Notes: generated by a model from the sequence alone, not told the origin. Numbered from the stretch's first letter, positions 1-8,508 are shown. The stretch: DNA of 48,637 nt from Pseudomonadota bacterium (GCA_026390555.1 JAPLFS010000044.1:1-48637), one strand, 5' to 3'. A program made the numbers and translations.

Positions 1-383
1 GTAAACTCCTGCAACTTCTTTGCGGTCTCCGCACTAATCAGGTGCTCGGTCTTGCAGGCGTCGATCTCGGCCTGCTGTGGGCTGACCTTTAATATGTTCA
101 CGAGGAAGTTGTTAAGGATGTTTTTTCTCATGTGAATAGCACGCGCGATCACCTCGCCCTCTTCAGAGAGCACCAGAAACCTGTTCTCATCCTCGACCAC
201 AAGGTTCTTGGCCTTTAGCGCCTTCAGGTTAATGGAGGCGCTGCCGGTTGTGATGTTGAGGTCCCGAGCAACATCTGTCACGCGCGCATATCCACGCAGC
301 TCCCGTAGCTCAAGGATCGCCTGGAGGTGGTGTGCGGCGCTATGGGTAATGTTGTTCTCTTCAAATTTCTTCCAGATATCCAT
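1..383 (-). CDS. DtxR-family metal-dependent transcriptional repressor (3' end cut off)
   Basis: The reverse strand starts at ATG (381-383) after a GAGGAA ribosome site, and the C-terminus runs off the left edge; about 127 residues are visible. The N-terminal part is a winged helix (HSAAHHLQAI, VTDVARDLNITTGSASINLKALKAK), followed by the wing (FLVLSEEGE). The start of a metal-binding and dimerisation domain follows, with the family's HL-S-E arrangement (KTEHLISAE). DtxR/MntR/IdeR proteins bind Fe2+ or Mn2+ and repress metal uptake or related genes. It diverges from the SCO1-cox cluster, so copper, iron or respiratory control is possible but inferred. Which metal it senses cannot be told without the rest of the protein. 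Confidence 0.85.
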   Translation of the reverse strand, partial: MDIWKKFEENNITHSAAHHLQAILELRELRGYARVTDVARDLNITTGSASINLKALKAKNLVVEDENRFLVLSEEGEVIARAIHMRKNILNNFLVNILKVSPQQAEIDACKTEHLISAETAKKLQEF

Positions 384-422
384 CGAGATGTTCCTCGTAA
401 GTAAGAGTCAGTGTTTGGTAGT

Positions 423-495
423 AATACTAGTATTTTTTGCTCAACTACTGTTGCTAGACTACTAGCCCATGTTATGCATGTCAAACTTAAGTTTG
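423..495. promoter_or_regulatory. Two perfect palindromes between the DtxR gene and SCO1
   Basis: AATACTAGTATT (423-434) and CAAACTTAAGTTTG (482-495) are perfect dyads in the 210-bp divergent spacer. Their position fits operators, perhaps for the adjacent DtxR-type repressor. Neither is an exact match to a DtxR or MntR box that I know, so the assignment is inference. I see nothing else certain in 384-593. Confidence 0.35.
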
Positions 496-593
496 TTTGG
501 TCAAGTAAGTATATCTCGTAGGAAACATGCGTTATTTGCAAAGAGCACCATTTTAGCACATGCTTCTAGTAACGGAGCTTACCCAAACCTGCT

Positions 594-1421
594 ATGTGGA
601 ATTTTAGTATTAGATATCAACTGGTTACGAGCGTCTGTCTAACTGCTATCTGCTTACTAGCGCCCCTGCATCAAGTTTACGCACTTGAAAAGCCCGGCGA
701 GGTCCTTGAGAAGGATGTCGGAATATTTACCCAACTTGGTGTCAGGGTTGATCTAACTAGAGAATTTACCGATAGCTCCGGTGTTACCAAGAGCCTCAAG
801 GAGTTTGCGCTCCCGGGCAAGCCGATTATAATAGCTCCTGTCTATTATAAATGTCCGCGACTGTGTGGTCTCCTGCTTGATGGGGTCTACAATCTGCTTA
901 ATGAGCTCACACTCAAGCTCTCGCTAGATTACACGCTATTGGTAATAGCGTTTGATCCATCGGAGAAACCGCAGGACGCCGTAAAGGTAATGGATAAGTT
1001 TAACTCACGCCTCGTTGGCGAGGCGGTCAGTAATACGAGTGGCGTGAAGTACTTGGTAGGGAGCGAGCAGAACGTTTCCGCCCTAATGGGGGAGCTTGGG
1101 TTTAAATATTTAAAAGAGGGGCAGGATTTTGCACATTCTGCCGCTCTTATGATATTGACGCCGGGTGGGGAGATCTCGCAATATTTCACCGGGATAATTT
1201 TTCCTGCATGGGATGTACGCCTCTCGCTGATTGAAGCCTCGCAAGGTGGGGTAGGAACTGCGATAGATCACCTACTACTATTTTGCTTCAGATTTGATTC
1301 GCTGCAAGGAAGATACACCTGGGCGGTGGTTACATTACTAAGGGTCGGCGGTGCGTTGACACTTCTAGGGCTCGGAGTGCTATTCTACTTTTACGGTAGA
1401 AAACGGACGCAGGCTGTATAG
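594..1421 (+). CDS. SCO1/SenC-type copper chaperone for cytochrome oxidase
   Basis: A 275-residue membrane-anchored thioredoxin-fold protein. Residues about 9-30 are a signal or anchor segment. The copper-binding CPRLC motif gives Cys87 and Cys91, with the partner His181 in DFAHSAA. A second hydrophobic segment near residues 243-266 precedes a basic tail (GRKR), so the protein probably faces the periplasm. SCO proteins deliver copper to, or reduce the cysteines of, the CuA site in subunit II. The next gene, 52 bp downstream, encodes exactly that subunit, so the context agrees. It lies divergent from a metalloregulator, so its expression could be metal-controlled. The C-terminal membrane segment is typical of the SCO form found in front of caa3 operons. 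Confidence 0.9.
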   Translation: MWNFSIRYQLVTSVCLTAICLLAPLHQVYALEKPGEVLEKDVGIFTQLGVRVDLTREFTDSSGVTKSLKEFALPGKPIIIAPVYYKCPRLCGLLLDGVYNLLNELTLKLSLDYTLLVIAFDPSEKPQDAVKVMDKFNSRLVGEAVSNTSGVKYLVGSEQNVSALMGELGFKYLKEGQDFAHSAALMILTPGGEISQYFTGIIFPAWDVRLSLIEASQGGVGTAIDHLLLFCFRFDSLQGRYTWAVVTLLRVGGALTLLGLGVLFYFYGRKRTQAV

Positions 1422-1473
1422 GTTATCTAGATAGATAGACGAAAGTTTTTAGGGTATTTGGGTTAGTAAAGTT

Positions 1474-2781
1474 ATGTTGGGATTGCTAGGCGAACAGGGG
1501 TCAGATTTCGCGCATAAGATCGATTATGCCCACGACGTAGTTACCATCATCTCGGTGTTATGCACGGCTGCGATCTGCGGCGTGATGATCTATTTCGCCA
1601 TCATCTATCGCCAAAGAGACGGCAAGGATCATGAGACCCCGGCCATTGAGGGTAATAACACCCTAGAGGTGATCTGGACCGTATTCCCTACGCTTGTGTG
1701 TATCTGGGTGGCGTGGCTTGGCTTTGACACCTTTGTTGATCTCCGTACACCACCAGCAGGTGCGATGGAGGTGAACGTGGTTGCCCAGAAATGGATCTGG
1801 AACTTCGAATACAAGAACGGCAAGCGCACAACGGGCGAGCTGGTTGTGCCGGTAGGCGAGCCGGTCAAGCTAATCATGACCTCAAAGGATGTTCTGCACT
1901 CATTCTTCGTTCCAGTGATGCGCACCAAGGCGGACGTTATTCCTGGGCGCTATACCTACGAGTGGTTCCGCCCGATCAAGACCGGAGACTTTCAGGTTTT
2001 CTGTACCGAGTATTGTGGAGATAGTCACTCCAAGATGCAGTCACGCTTGAAGGTTCTCCCGAAAGCTGAGTTCGAGCGTTGGCTCAATGATGACAGCGAG
2101 GCGCGCAAGCTTGCCTCACTTAAGCCATCCGACCTTGGTAAGGAGCTCTATGTTTCTAAGAACTGTATTGCCTGTCACAGTTTAGATGGTTCCCCGCGAG
2201 TTGGCCCGAGCTGGCTAAAGCTTTTCGGAAAAGAGGGCAAGCTTGCAGATGGCAGCAGCTACAAGGTTGATGAGAATTATATTAAGGAGTCTATCCTTCT
2301 TCCACAGGCCAAGAGCGTTGCAGGGTATCCAGCCATGGGCATGCCGAGCTACCAGGGGCAGATCTCAGATGACGAGATCTCAGGCATCATCGCCTTTATT
2401 AAAACCATCGATGGAACGAGTAAGGTTGATGTGGCACCAGCTATTGCTCCAAAAAAGAACGGAGCAGCGCTCGCTGGCCTAACTCCCGCTGAGCGTGGCA
2501 AGGCGATAGTTAACGACTCTAGCAACCTCTGCGCAACCTGTCACAGTATCGATGGCTCGAAGCTCGTCGGACCATCGTTCAAGGGGATCTGGGGACGCAA
2601 AGAGAAGATGGCTGATGGTAGTGAGGTTGTCGTTGATGCCGCATATATCAAGGAGTCGATCTTAAAGCCGCAGGCTAAGATTGTTGCGGGCTACGGCCCG
2701 GTGATGCCAGCTATGTATGAGGGCAAACTCAGCGAAGACAATATCAACGACATCATCGAATATTTAAAAACTTTGAACTAA
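1474..2781 (+). CDS. coxB: Cytochrome c oxidase subunit II with two fused cytochrome c domains
   Basis: A 435-residue subunit II. It has two N-terminal transmembrane helices (about 22-44 and 63-88) and a cupredoxin domain with the complete CuA ligand set His142, Cys177, Cys181, His185, Met188 (CTEYCGDSHSKM). Two class I cytochrome c domains follow, each with CxxCH: CIACH at 231-235 and CATCH at 353-357. Subunit II accepts electrons from cytochrome c. One fused haem c marks caa3 oxidases; two tandem domains are less common and would give a built-in two-haem wire into CuA. The two domains share LVGPS/ADGS and KESIL-PQAK motifs, so they look like an internal duplication. First gene of coxB-A-C-D; 19 bp separates it from coxA. 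Confidence 0.95.
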   Translation: MLGLLGEQGSDFAHKIDYAHDVVTIISVLCTAAICGVMIYFAIIYRQRDGKDHETPAIEGNNTLEVIWTVFPTLVCIWVAWLGFDTFVDLRTPPAGAMEVNVVAQKWIWNFEYKNGKRTTGELVVPVGEPVKLIMTSKDVLHSFFVPVMRTKADVIPGRYTYEWFRPIKTGDFQVFCTEYCGDSHSKMQSRLKVLPKAEFERWLNDDSEARKLASLKPSDLGKELYVSKNCIACHSLDGSPRVGPSWLKLFGKEGKLADGSSYKVDENYIKESILLPQAKSVAGYPAMGMPSYQGQISDDEISGIIAFIKTIDGTSKVDVAPAIAPKKNGAALAGLTPAERGKAIVNDSSNLCATCHSIDGSKLVGPSFKGIWGRKEKMADGSEVVVDAAYIKESILKPQAKIVAGYGPVMPAMYEGKLSEDNINDIIEYLKTLN

Positions 2782-2800
2782 GCGTAAGGGATAAGAAGTT

Positions 2801-4423
2801 ATGGCGGCGCACGCTTCAGCAACTACAGGGCACGAAGAGGTAAATTACCTTAATTGGAAGACCGGTATATGGTCATGGCTTAGCTCCACAGATCATAAAC
2901 GCATCTGCTTCCTCTATTTATTTGCGATCTCGATCTTCTTTTTAGCGGGCGGGACTGCCGCGCTCTTAATGCGTACGGAGCTTGCAACAGCTGGTCCGAC
3001 TATCATTAAAGATCCGCACACCTATAACGTGCTCTTTACGATGCACGGGGTATTTATGATCTTTCTTTTCGTGGTGCCCGGTATTCCCGCGACCCTCGGA
3101 AACTTCCTTATCCCTCTTATGATTGGGGCCAAGGACGTAGCGTTTCCGCGCCTGAATCTGTTTAGTTTCTATCTATATGTTGTCGGAGCGCTGATCGGAG
3201 CCTATGCGATGCTACACCCCGTTGATACGGGCTGGACATTCTACGCCCCTTACAGCACTACTACCGACAGCTCTGTAAGTACGATGGTCTTTGCTGCCTT
3301 TGTGCTGGGGTTCTCCTCGATCGTTACTGGACTTAACTTCCTAGTTACTATTCATCAGTTGCGCGCCCCGGGCATGACCTGGATGAGGCTTCCTGTATTT
3401 ATCTGGGCATCTTACGCAACTGCGGTCATTCAGACCGTTGCAACACCGGTAGTTGGGATGACGCTTCTGCTTATCATCGCGGAGCGCGTCTTTGGTGCTG
3501 GAATATTTGATCCAACCAAGGGCGGTGATCCGGTTCTGATGGAGCATCTTTTCTGGTTCTACTCGCACCCCGTAGTATACATCATGGTGCTTCCAGCGTT
3601 CGGAGTTGTGGGGGAGATTATCCCTGTTTTCTCCCGTAAGCCCCTATTTGGATATAGGATGGTTGTGCTCTCTACGATGATGATAGCAGCCGTTGGTTTC
3701 GTCGTATGGGCGCACCATCTCTTTCTAGCTGGTATCTCTGATTTTTCGGCGAAGCTATTCTCAATCATCACCTTCCTTGTGGCGGTACCAACAGCCATCA
3801 AGGTATTTAACTGGGTCAGCACGATGTACAAGGGGTCTATATCGTTTAGGACCCCGATGCTTTATGCCATGTCGTTCGTGTTTCTCTTTATGGTGGCTGG
3901 AACGACCGGTATATATCTCGCCATGCTAGGAGTTGATGTGTACTACCACGATACATATTTCGTAGTGGCGCACTTTCATTACACCATTCAGGGCGGAGCT
4001 GTAATCGGGCTTATTGCAGCGCTGCATATGTGGTTCCCAAAGATGACCGGTAAGATGTACAACGAAACCGTAGCCAAGAGCGCCTTTGCGTTTCTATTTA
4101 TCGGCTTTAACCTGACCTTTATTCCACAGTTCATCTTAGGTATGAATGGAATGCCCCGTCGGTATTACGACTACCCACCGCAGTACGAGACCCTGCATTT
4201 CATCTCTACTATCGGAGCTTACACGAACGGACTGGGCTATCTGATGGTGATAGGAAGTCTGCTCTGGACTGCAAGGTATGGAAAGGTAAAGGCCCCACGT
4301 AATCCTTATAACTCGCTCAGTTTGGAGTGGCAGACAGCCTCACCTCCGATCCATGAGAACTTTGAGGAGACGCCGATAATCACTGAGGATCCGTATAACT
4401 ACGGAGTTCACCGGCACACTTAG
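2801..4423 (+). CDS. coxA: Cytochrome c oxidase subunit I (A2-type haem-copper oxidase)
   Basis: A 540-residue catalytic subunit with about 12 transmembrane helices. It reduces O2 to water and pumps protons. Visible ligands and motifs are TMHG for low-spin haem a, SHPVVY with the cross-linked His-Tyr of CuB, the HH pair in WAHHLFLAG, HFHYT for haem a3, and a K-channel lysine in TAIKVFNW. The helix VI motif is YSHPVVY rather than GHPEVY, so the D-channel glutamate is absent. That is the hallmark of A2-type oxidases such as caa3 enzymes. A Shine-Dalgarno-like AAGGGATAAGAA precedes ATG. It sits between coxB and coxC in a tight operon. Confidence 0.97.
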   Translation: MAAHASATTGHEEVNYLNWKTGIWSWLSSTDHKRICFLYLFAISIFFLAGGTAALLMRTELATAGPTIIKDPHTYNVLFTMHGVFMIFLFVVPGIPATLGNFLIPLMIGAKDVAFPRLNLFSFYLYVVGALIGAYAMLHPVDTGWTFYAPYSTTTDSSVSTMVFAAFVLGFSSIVTGLNFLVTIHQLRAPGMTWMRLPVFIWASYATAVIQTVATPVVGMTLLLIIAERVFGAGIFDPTKGGDPVLMEHLFWFYSHPVVYIMVLPAFGVVGEIIPVFSRKPLFGYRMVVLSTMMIAAVGFVVWAHHLFLAGISDFSAKLFSIITFLVAVPTAIKVFNWVSTMYKGSISFRTPMLYAMSFVFLFMVAGTTGIYLAMLGVDVYYHDTYFVVAHFHYTIQGGAVIGLIAALHMWFPKMTGKMYNETVAKSAFAFLFIGFNLTFIPQFILGMNGMPRRYYDYPPQYETLHFISTIGAYTNGLGYLMVIGSLLWTARYGKVKAPRNPYNSLSLEWQTASPPIHENFEETPIITEDPYNYGVHRHT

Positions 4424-4457
4424 CTTTAATTTGAAGTAGATATCAGATAGGGACGTT

Positions 4458-5117
4458 ATGAGTTCGAATGCAGCAGTAGCTGAGCACCACGTTGCTCCAG
4501 GGGATCCACCTCATATCCATCATATGGATAGCGCCACGGCTTACGGAGCTGCAAAGCTCGGTATGTGGCTCTTCCTTGCAACTGAGATCCTACTCTTTTC
4601 AGTGATGTTTTGTAGCTTCGCTGTCATGCGCTACTACCACTTAGCGGAGTTTGCTGATGCCAGTGAGCACTTAAACTGGAAGTTGGGCTGCTTGAATACA
4701 GCCGTGCTACTTATATCGAGTTGGACCGCGGCGGTTGCGGTAACGAAGGCTCAGCAGGGAGACAACAGGGCAGTTGCGCGCAACTTTGGATTCAGCATCT
4801 TTTGTGGTTTCTTGTTCCTTGTCATCAAGACCATTGAATACACCTCCAAGGCGCATCACGGCATGTTCCCAGTTGCTCCATGGAACCATGAGTTTTACGC
4901 ATATAAGAACTTCCTTGGCATCTACTACTGCATGACCGGACTGCACGCACTGCACGTTATTATCGGAATGATTGTTATGTGGTGGGTTGTGTCCAAGGCG
5001 CGCCATAATCGCTTCTCTGCTCGCTACTATACGCCGGTTGAGCTTGGCGCTCTTTACTGGCACTTAGTCGACCTAATCTGGATCTACCTCTTCCCACTTC
5101 TATACCTAGTTGGATAA
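4458..5117 (+). CDS. coxC: Cytochrome c oxidase subunit III
   Basis: A 219-residue membrane protein with five predicted helices, the short bacterial form of subunit III. Recognisable pieces are GMWLFLATEILLFSVMF near residue 35, the helix ending TAAVAVTKA, and the conserved C-terminal part GLHALHVIIGMIV followed by YWHLVDLIWIYLFPLLYL. Subunit III stabilises subunit I and helps sustain proton uptake. The N-terminus is histidine-rich (AEHHVAPGDPPHIHHMDS), which is common in this family. It lies 34 bp after coxA and 14 bp before coxD, so it is almost certainly co-transcribed. Confidence 0.95.
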   Translation: MSSNAAVAEHHVAPGDPPHIHHMDSATAYGAAKLGMWLFLATEILLFSVMFCSFAVMRYYHLAEFADASEHLNWKLGCLNTAVLLISSWTAAVAVTKAQQGDNRAVARNFGFSIFCGFLFLVIKTIEYTSKAHHGMFPVAPWNHEFYAYKNFLGIYYCMTGLHALHVIIGMIVMWWVVSKARHNRFSARYYTPVELGALYWHLVDLIWIYLFPLLYLVG

Positions 5118-5131
5118 TTTCGGAGCACCGT

Positions 5132-5482
5132 ATGTCACATTCAGACTCAGCAGATCACGCGCAGCACGAGGCTCCTGGCCACGTAGTTCCTCTAGCTGTA
5201 TTTAACAGGGTGTTGATAGCACTACTCGTACTGACTTTTTTAACGGTAGTGATATCCCGAATAGATCTTGGTCCTTGGAATATCGTGGGAGCGATGGTTA
5301 TCGCCTCAATCAAGGCGAGTCTTGTGATCGCGTTCTTTATGCACGGCAAGTACGAGAATAGGATCATCTGGGCCTACATTATCCTGCCCTTTGTTCTGCT
5401 CGCTATCTTGATCGGCGGAGTGTTTACGGACGATCCGTTTAGAGGTGACTTACAGCCGATGCAGGTAGTGATCACCAAGTAA
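5132..5482 (+). CDS. coxD: Cytochrome c oxidase subunit IV (prokaryotic type)
   Basis: A 116-residue small subunit with a histidine-rich start and three hydrophobic helices. The central one contains the family motif KASLVIAFFMHGKYENR. Prokaryotic subunit IV is a peripheral membrane subunit of caa3 and related oxidases and supports assembly. It is the last gene of the cox cluster: the next gene, 36 bp downstream, is on the other strand. The short convergent gap holds only a 10-bp palindrome CTGATATCAG and no clear terminator. Length and position match the family well. Confidence 0.9.
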   Translation: MSHSDSADHAQHEAPGHVVPLAVFNRVLIALLVLTFLTVVISRIDLGPWNIVGAMVIASIKASLVIAFFMHGKYENRIIWAYIILPFVLLAILIGGVFTDDPFRGDLQPMQVVITK

Positions 5483-5518
5483 GAGCTGCCTCTGATATCA
5501 GGTAATGAGCAGGAGTTG

Positions 5519-6010
5519 CTAATCTGAAATCTCGACGAACTCAACTGTACCGCTCTCTGTTCTAAGAAAGGCGACAGTAAAGCGTTCTGCTGAGTAGAGC
5601 GCCCCTGGGTTTATCACCCTTGTTTTTCCGATAAGCTCGTTGCGCGCCTCGTGTGTATGTCCGTGTAGCACATAGTCGTAACGCTGAGATGCTGCTGCTT
5701 CAGTGATAATTCTAGCGCTTGTCCCATGATTAACAAAAAAACTCTTTCCGGCATGCGTAAAGGTCAGGGTGTCATCGATCTCGTTAAATCCTAGCTCCTG
5801 ACACTTTTTCTTTAAGCCGGAGCGCTCGCCGTCGTTATTTCCGTAGACAGCACGCAGCGCTAGCCCGGCAAAACGCTCAAGCACAGGGGGAGAGATGATA
5901 TCACCACAATGAATGACGAGCTCTGGGGCACGCTCTTTAAAGAGCGCAACTGCCCGCACGATCATCGGCACATCCTCATGGGTATCTGAAACTATTCCTA
6001 TTAGGGCCAT
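5519..6010 (-). CDS. YfcE/MJ0936-type metallophosphoesterase
   Basis: A 163-residue calcineurin-like phosphoesterase. All metal-binding motifs are present in order: GIVSDTHED (Asp9, His11), HCGD, YGNND, VNHGTS and HGHTHEA. Single-domain members of this size hydrolyse phosphodiesters with two metal ions, usually Mn2+; the physiological substrate is seldom known. It is cytoplasmic, with no signal sequence. The gene stands alone between the convergent cox operon and a repeat-bearing spacer upstream of its ATG (6008-6010), so context gives no substrate clue. Family assignment is firm; function beyond phosphodiesterase is not. Confidence 0.88.
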   Translation of the reverse strand: MALIGIVSDTHEDVPMIVRAVALFKERAPELVIHCGDIISPPVLERFAGLALRAVYGNNDGERSGLKKKCQELGFNEIDDTLTFTHAGKSFFVNHGTSARIITEAAASQRYDYVLHGHTHEARNELIGKTRVINPGALYSAERFTVAFLRTESGTVEFVEISD

Positions 6011-6028
6011 AATATTCTCGGTTCTCTG

Positions 6029-6152
6029 TAACTATTCACCCATAAGATAAGCGTCCCCGATTAGGAGACGGCAAGAAATGGTGTTTCCAGGTGGTTACCG
6101 CCGGACCAAATCTGTTTAACCAGTGGCAAGCTTATACTGGGCTGAATAGTTA
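6029..6152. repeat. Inverted-repeat element TAACTATTCACC...GCTGAATAGTTA containing a shared hairpin module
   Basis: The ends TAACTATTCACC (6029-6040) and GCTGAATAGTTA (6141-6152) are inverted repeats, matching 11 of 12. The same ends and the phrase TTATACTGGG beside the right end recur at 16218-16266. The interior hairpin GTCCCC-GATTA-GGAGAC (6053-6070) closely matches the one inside the 217-bp element at 43685-43901. This is therefore a mosaic intergenic repeat, probably mobile in origin. No protein gene lies within it. The rest of the 6011-6324 spacer holds a possible 25-codon ORF and a -10-like site. Confidence 0.6.
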
Positions 6153-6159
6153 GGACAAT

Positions 6160-6237
6160 ATGGGCAAAGACACCAAGGGACACCGACTAGAGTTCGTAGA
6201 TCTAGTCGAATCCCTAGCTTCCTTGAAGCGCAAGTAA
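6160..6237 (+). CDS. Possible 25-residue peptide directly after the repeat
   Basis: ATG (6160) follows an AGGA ribosome-site-like sequence supplied by the right end of the repeat element. It reads 25 codons to TAA. The peptide is charged and amphipathic (central part LEFVDLVESLASLKRK). No family is recognised. The same arrangement, repeat end then Shine-Dalgarno then ATG, occurs at 16279 in front of a 115-residue gene, which is the main reason to record it. It could equally be chance or the remnant of a longer gene. Confidence 0.2.
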   Translation: MGKDTKGHRLEFVDLVESLASLKRK

Positions 6238-6277
6238 TATAAGTGGGTACAGAGCGAAAGGAGTCACTAGCTTCCTA

Positions 6278-6283
6278 TATACT
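6278..6283 (+). promoter_or_regulatory. Possible -10 box for the efflux gene
   Basis: TATACT lies 41 bp before the TTG start, inside CCTATATACTAGGG. Almost the same string, CCATATACTAGGG, lies upstream of nadE at 8739-8750. No good -35 is seen at 16-18 bp, so this is tentative. Confidence 0.25.
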
Positions 6284-6324
6284 AGGGAAGGTCGTGGCTG
6301 TTACGCATTCTTTTATGGGGCACC

Positions 6325-7764
6325 TTGATAAAGAATAGGATTCCGTACCTCTTGGTAATTATTGCGAGCTGTACAGGATGTGCGGTCGGCCCAGATTACG
6401 TCCCACCACAGACAACGGTGCCCGAGCAGTTTATGGGCTCAACCGTTCAGGGCATAAGCTCAGAGCAGGTACTTGAACGCTGGTGGTCTAACTTTAGCGA
6501 CCAGCAGCTTAATAAACTCGTGAGCACAGCGGTTCATTCCAATATAGATCTACGCGCAGCAATCGCTAGGGTTAATCAGGCGCGCGCAATTCGGCAGGAG
6601 ACCTTTCTGGATCTATTTCCAACCGTAGGCTCCGACGCAGTTTATACCCGTAACCGCACAGCGACCTCAACCTTTGCTGGAGGAGCGATTAAGAACGGTA
6701 GTAATTATATTAATAATGAATACTATGATGCCGGATTTGATGCGTTCTGGGAGCTCGATATATTTGGGCGTGTACGGCGCAGCGTTGAGGTAAAGGATGC
6801 AGAGAGTGAGGCCTCCGTCGCTGAGCTGCACGATGCTATCAGGATTCTGGTTAGCGAGGTTGCTAGAAATTATTTCGAACTACGTGGAACGCAGCTGCAA
6901 ATATCCGTTAGCAACGAGAATGCAAGAACTCAGGAGCAGGTGGTAAGGGTCGCTACAGCGCTCTTTAAGGGTGGGCAGTCAACGGAGTTCGATCTTTTGC
7001 GCGCCCAGGCGCAACACTCCAGCACCCTTGCTACGATTCCGCCACTTGAGGCGCGTGCAAAGGCGGCCGTATACCGACTGGCGGTGCTGTGCGGCAAGCA
7101 GCCACAGGAGCTAGTGCTTGATGGGGCGCAGGCCTTTCCGATATATGTTGGCCCGGTCACCCTTGGAGACCCTGCCGGACTGTTGCAACGTAGACCCGAT
7201 ATTCGGGCGGTTGAAAGGCAGCTTGGTGCGGCAACCGCAGGGATAGGGGTAGCGCGGGGGGATCTCTTTCCCAAGGTTACGTTTATGGGTTCAGTTGGGT
7301 TTAAAGCCAACACCGTGCGCGAGCTCTCTTCAGGTAATAACGAAACCTACGGGATTGGCCCAAGTATCTCGTGGCCTGCGCTTAATATCGGCAGAGTGTT
7401 TGCCAATATCGACCAATCCGAAGCGGTTCAACAACAGGTGATTGCGCGCTATGAGCAGGCCGTTCTGCTGGCTCTTGAGGAGACGGAGCGAGCGCTGGTG
7501 CAGTTCTCGGCATCGAGACAACGGCGCGATTACCTTAAGGACGCAGTCGAGCATAGTAGTAAGGCCGTAGCGATAGCGCAAACTCAATACGAGAACGGAC
7601 TGATTGATCTTCTACCGGTCCTTGACGCGCAGCGCAGCGCACTAACCTCACAACTGCAACTTGCAGAGAGTGAGACCGGGCTGCTTACAGCATTAGTAGC
7701 GCTCTTTAAGGCGCTAGGAGGTGGATGGGATGAGGCGATTACAGAGGCTAAGTTGGCAACGTAG
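6325..7764 (+). CDS. Outer-membrane efflux lipoprotein, NodT/OprM family
   Basis: A 479-residue outer-membrane factor of the TolC superfamily, the exit duct of tripartite RND or MFS pumps. The signal peptide ends in a lipobox (SCTGC), and the mature start CAVGPDYVPP is the family signature. Further signatures are WWSNFSDQQLNKLV, ALFKGGQSTEFDLLRAQAQ, RRPDIRAVERQLGAATAGIGVARGD split across the middle, and a C-terminal repeat (QYENGLIDLLPVLDAQR). The start is TTG at 6325, because the nearby ATG at 6315 is out of frame and quickly stopped. No inner-membrane pump or adaptor gene is adjacent, so it probably serves a pump encoded elsewhere. It overlaps the convergent membrane-protein gene by 17 bp. 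Confidence 0.92.
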   Translation: MIKNRIPYLLVIIASCTGCAVGPDYVPPQTTVPEQFMGSTVQGISSEQVLERWWSNFSDQQLNKLVSTAVHSNIDLRAAIARVNQARAIRQETFLDLFPTVGSDAVYTRNRTATSTFAGGAIKNGSNYINNEYYDAGFDAFWELDIFGRVRRSVEVKDAESEASVAELHDAIRILVSEVARNYFELRGTQLQISVSNENARTQEQVVRVATALFKGGQSTEFDLLRAQAQHSSTLATIPPLEARAKAAVYRLAVLCGKQPQELVLDGAQAFPIYVGPVTLGDPAGLLQRRPDIRAVERQLGAATAGIGVARGDLFPKVTFMGSVGFKANTVRELSSGNNETYGIGPSISWPALNIGRVFANIDQSEAVQQQVIARYEQAVLLALEETERALVQFSASRQRRDYLKDAVEHSSKAVAIAQTQYENGLIDLLPVLDAQRSALTSQLQLAESETGLLTALVALFKALGGGWDEAITEAKLAT

Positions 7765-8359
7765 CCTGAATCATAAACGGTGCTGCAAGGATCGATACAC
7801 CGACAAAAACGAGCAGCACCACGACCATGTATGTGATAAAAAATGGGATACGTTGAGTAACAGGGATCTCAAGCATGCTTGGGAGGCCCTTGTAGAGAAC
7901 GTATAATGCGTAGATTGAAAAGAGGATCGATAGTGGAGCTCCGATCGGTGGGAATATAGCGAGCATTGTCCCGACGAGCTGCGGAAGTGAGGCGTAAATA
8001 ATCCAGCTATAGGCACTGTCGTAGTTAGCCTTGCCCTGAAAGAAGGGCGCTAGCTTTTCGATTAACCATGCCAATGCAAATGGCATAGCTGCTCCGATTA
8101 TAATCTGAACCACCCCCTGACTAAGCGATCCAAAGAGGGATGGGCGCCATTGTCCTAGGAGCCCTGGCTGACCAAAGATCAGCAGCCCAAGTTGGCTACA
8201 AATGGTAGCAACCACCAAGGTTGGCAAGGCCAGGGAGATAAAGAGCTCTTTCGCCGTTTTATTCTCAGAGGAGATGGTGGTCCAACACTGCACTGGGGAC
8301 GTAATTACAAGCTTGATGCGGTTGATGATTAAGTTAGGGCAGATCGTATTTGTGCTCAT
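7748..8359 (-). CDS. Yip1/DUF1282-like integral membrane protein
   Basis: A 203-residue protein with about five hydrophobic helices. The N-terminal phrase NRIKLVITSPVQCWTTISSE and the helix-connecting segment LYVLYKGLPSMLEIPVTQR are typical of bacterial Yip1-domain proteins. Their biochemical role is unknown; they are often found near transport or envelope genes. The start is ATG at 8357-8359 with no strong ribosome site. Its 3' end overlaps the end of the efflux gene on the opposite strand. The call rests on two short motifs and topology, so it is moderately sure. Confidence 0.65.
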   Translation of the reverse strand: MSTNTICPNLIINRIKLVITSPVQCWTTISSENKTAKELFISLALPTLVVATICSQLGLLIFGQPGLLGQWRPSLFGSLSQGVVQIIIGAAMPFALAWLIEKLAPFFQGKANYDSAYSWIIYASLPQLVGTMLAIFPPIGAPLSILFSIYALYVLYKGLPSMLEIPVTQRIPFFITYMVVVLLVFVGVSILAAPFMIQATLPT

Positions 8360-8508
8360 AACTTAAAGGCTACTGTAGGAGAGGTGGCTAATGGAAGTAT
8401 ATTTGTGCCATCAATATAACCATGGGTGTCGTAGATACGGCGTTATAAATCTGCGCCGTTGTGGTTTAAACAGTTATTCTAATCAGTTGAAGATAATAGA
8501 GCTAGTTT

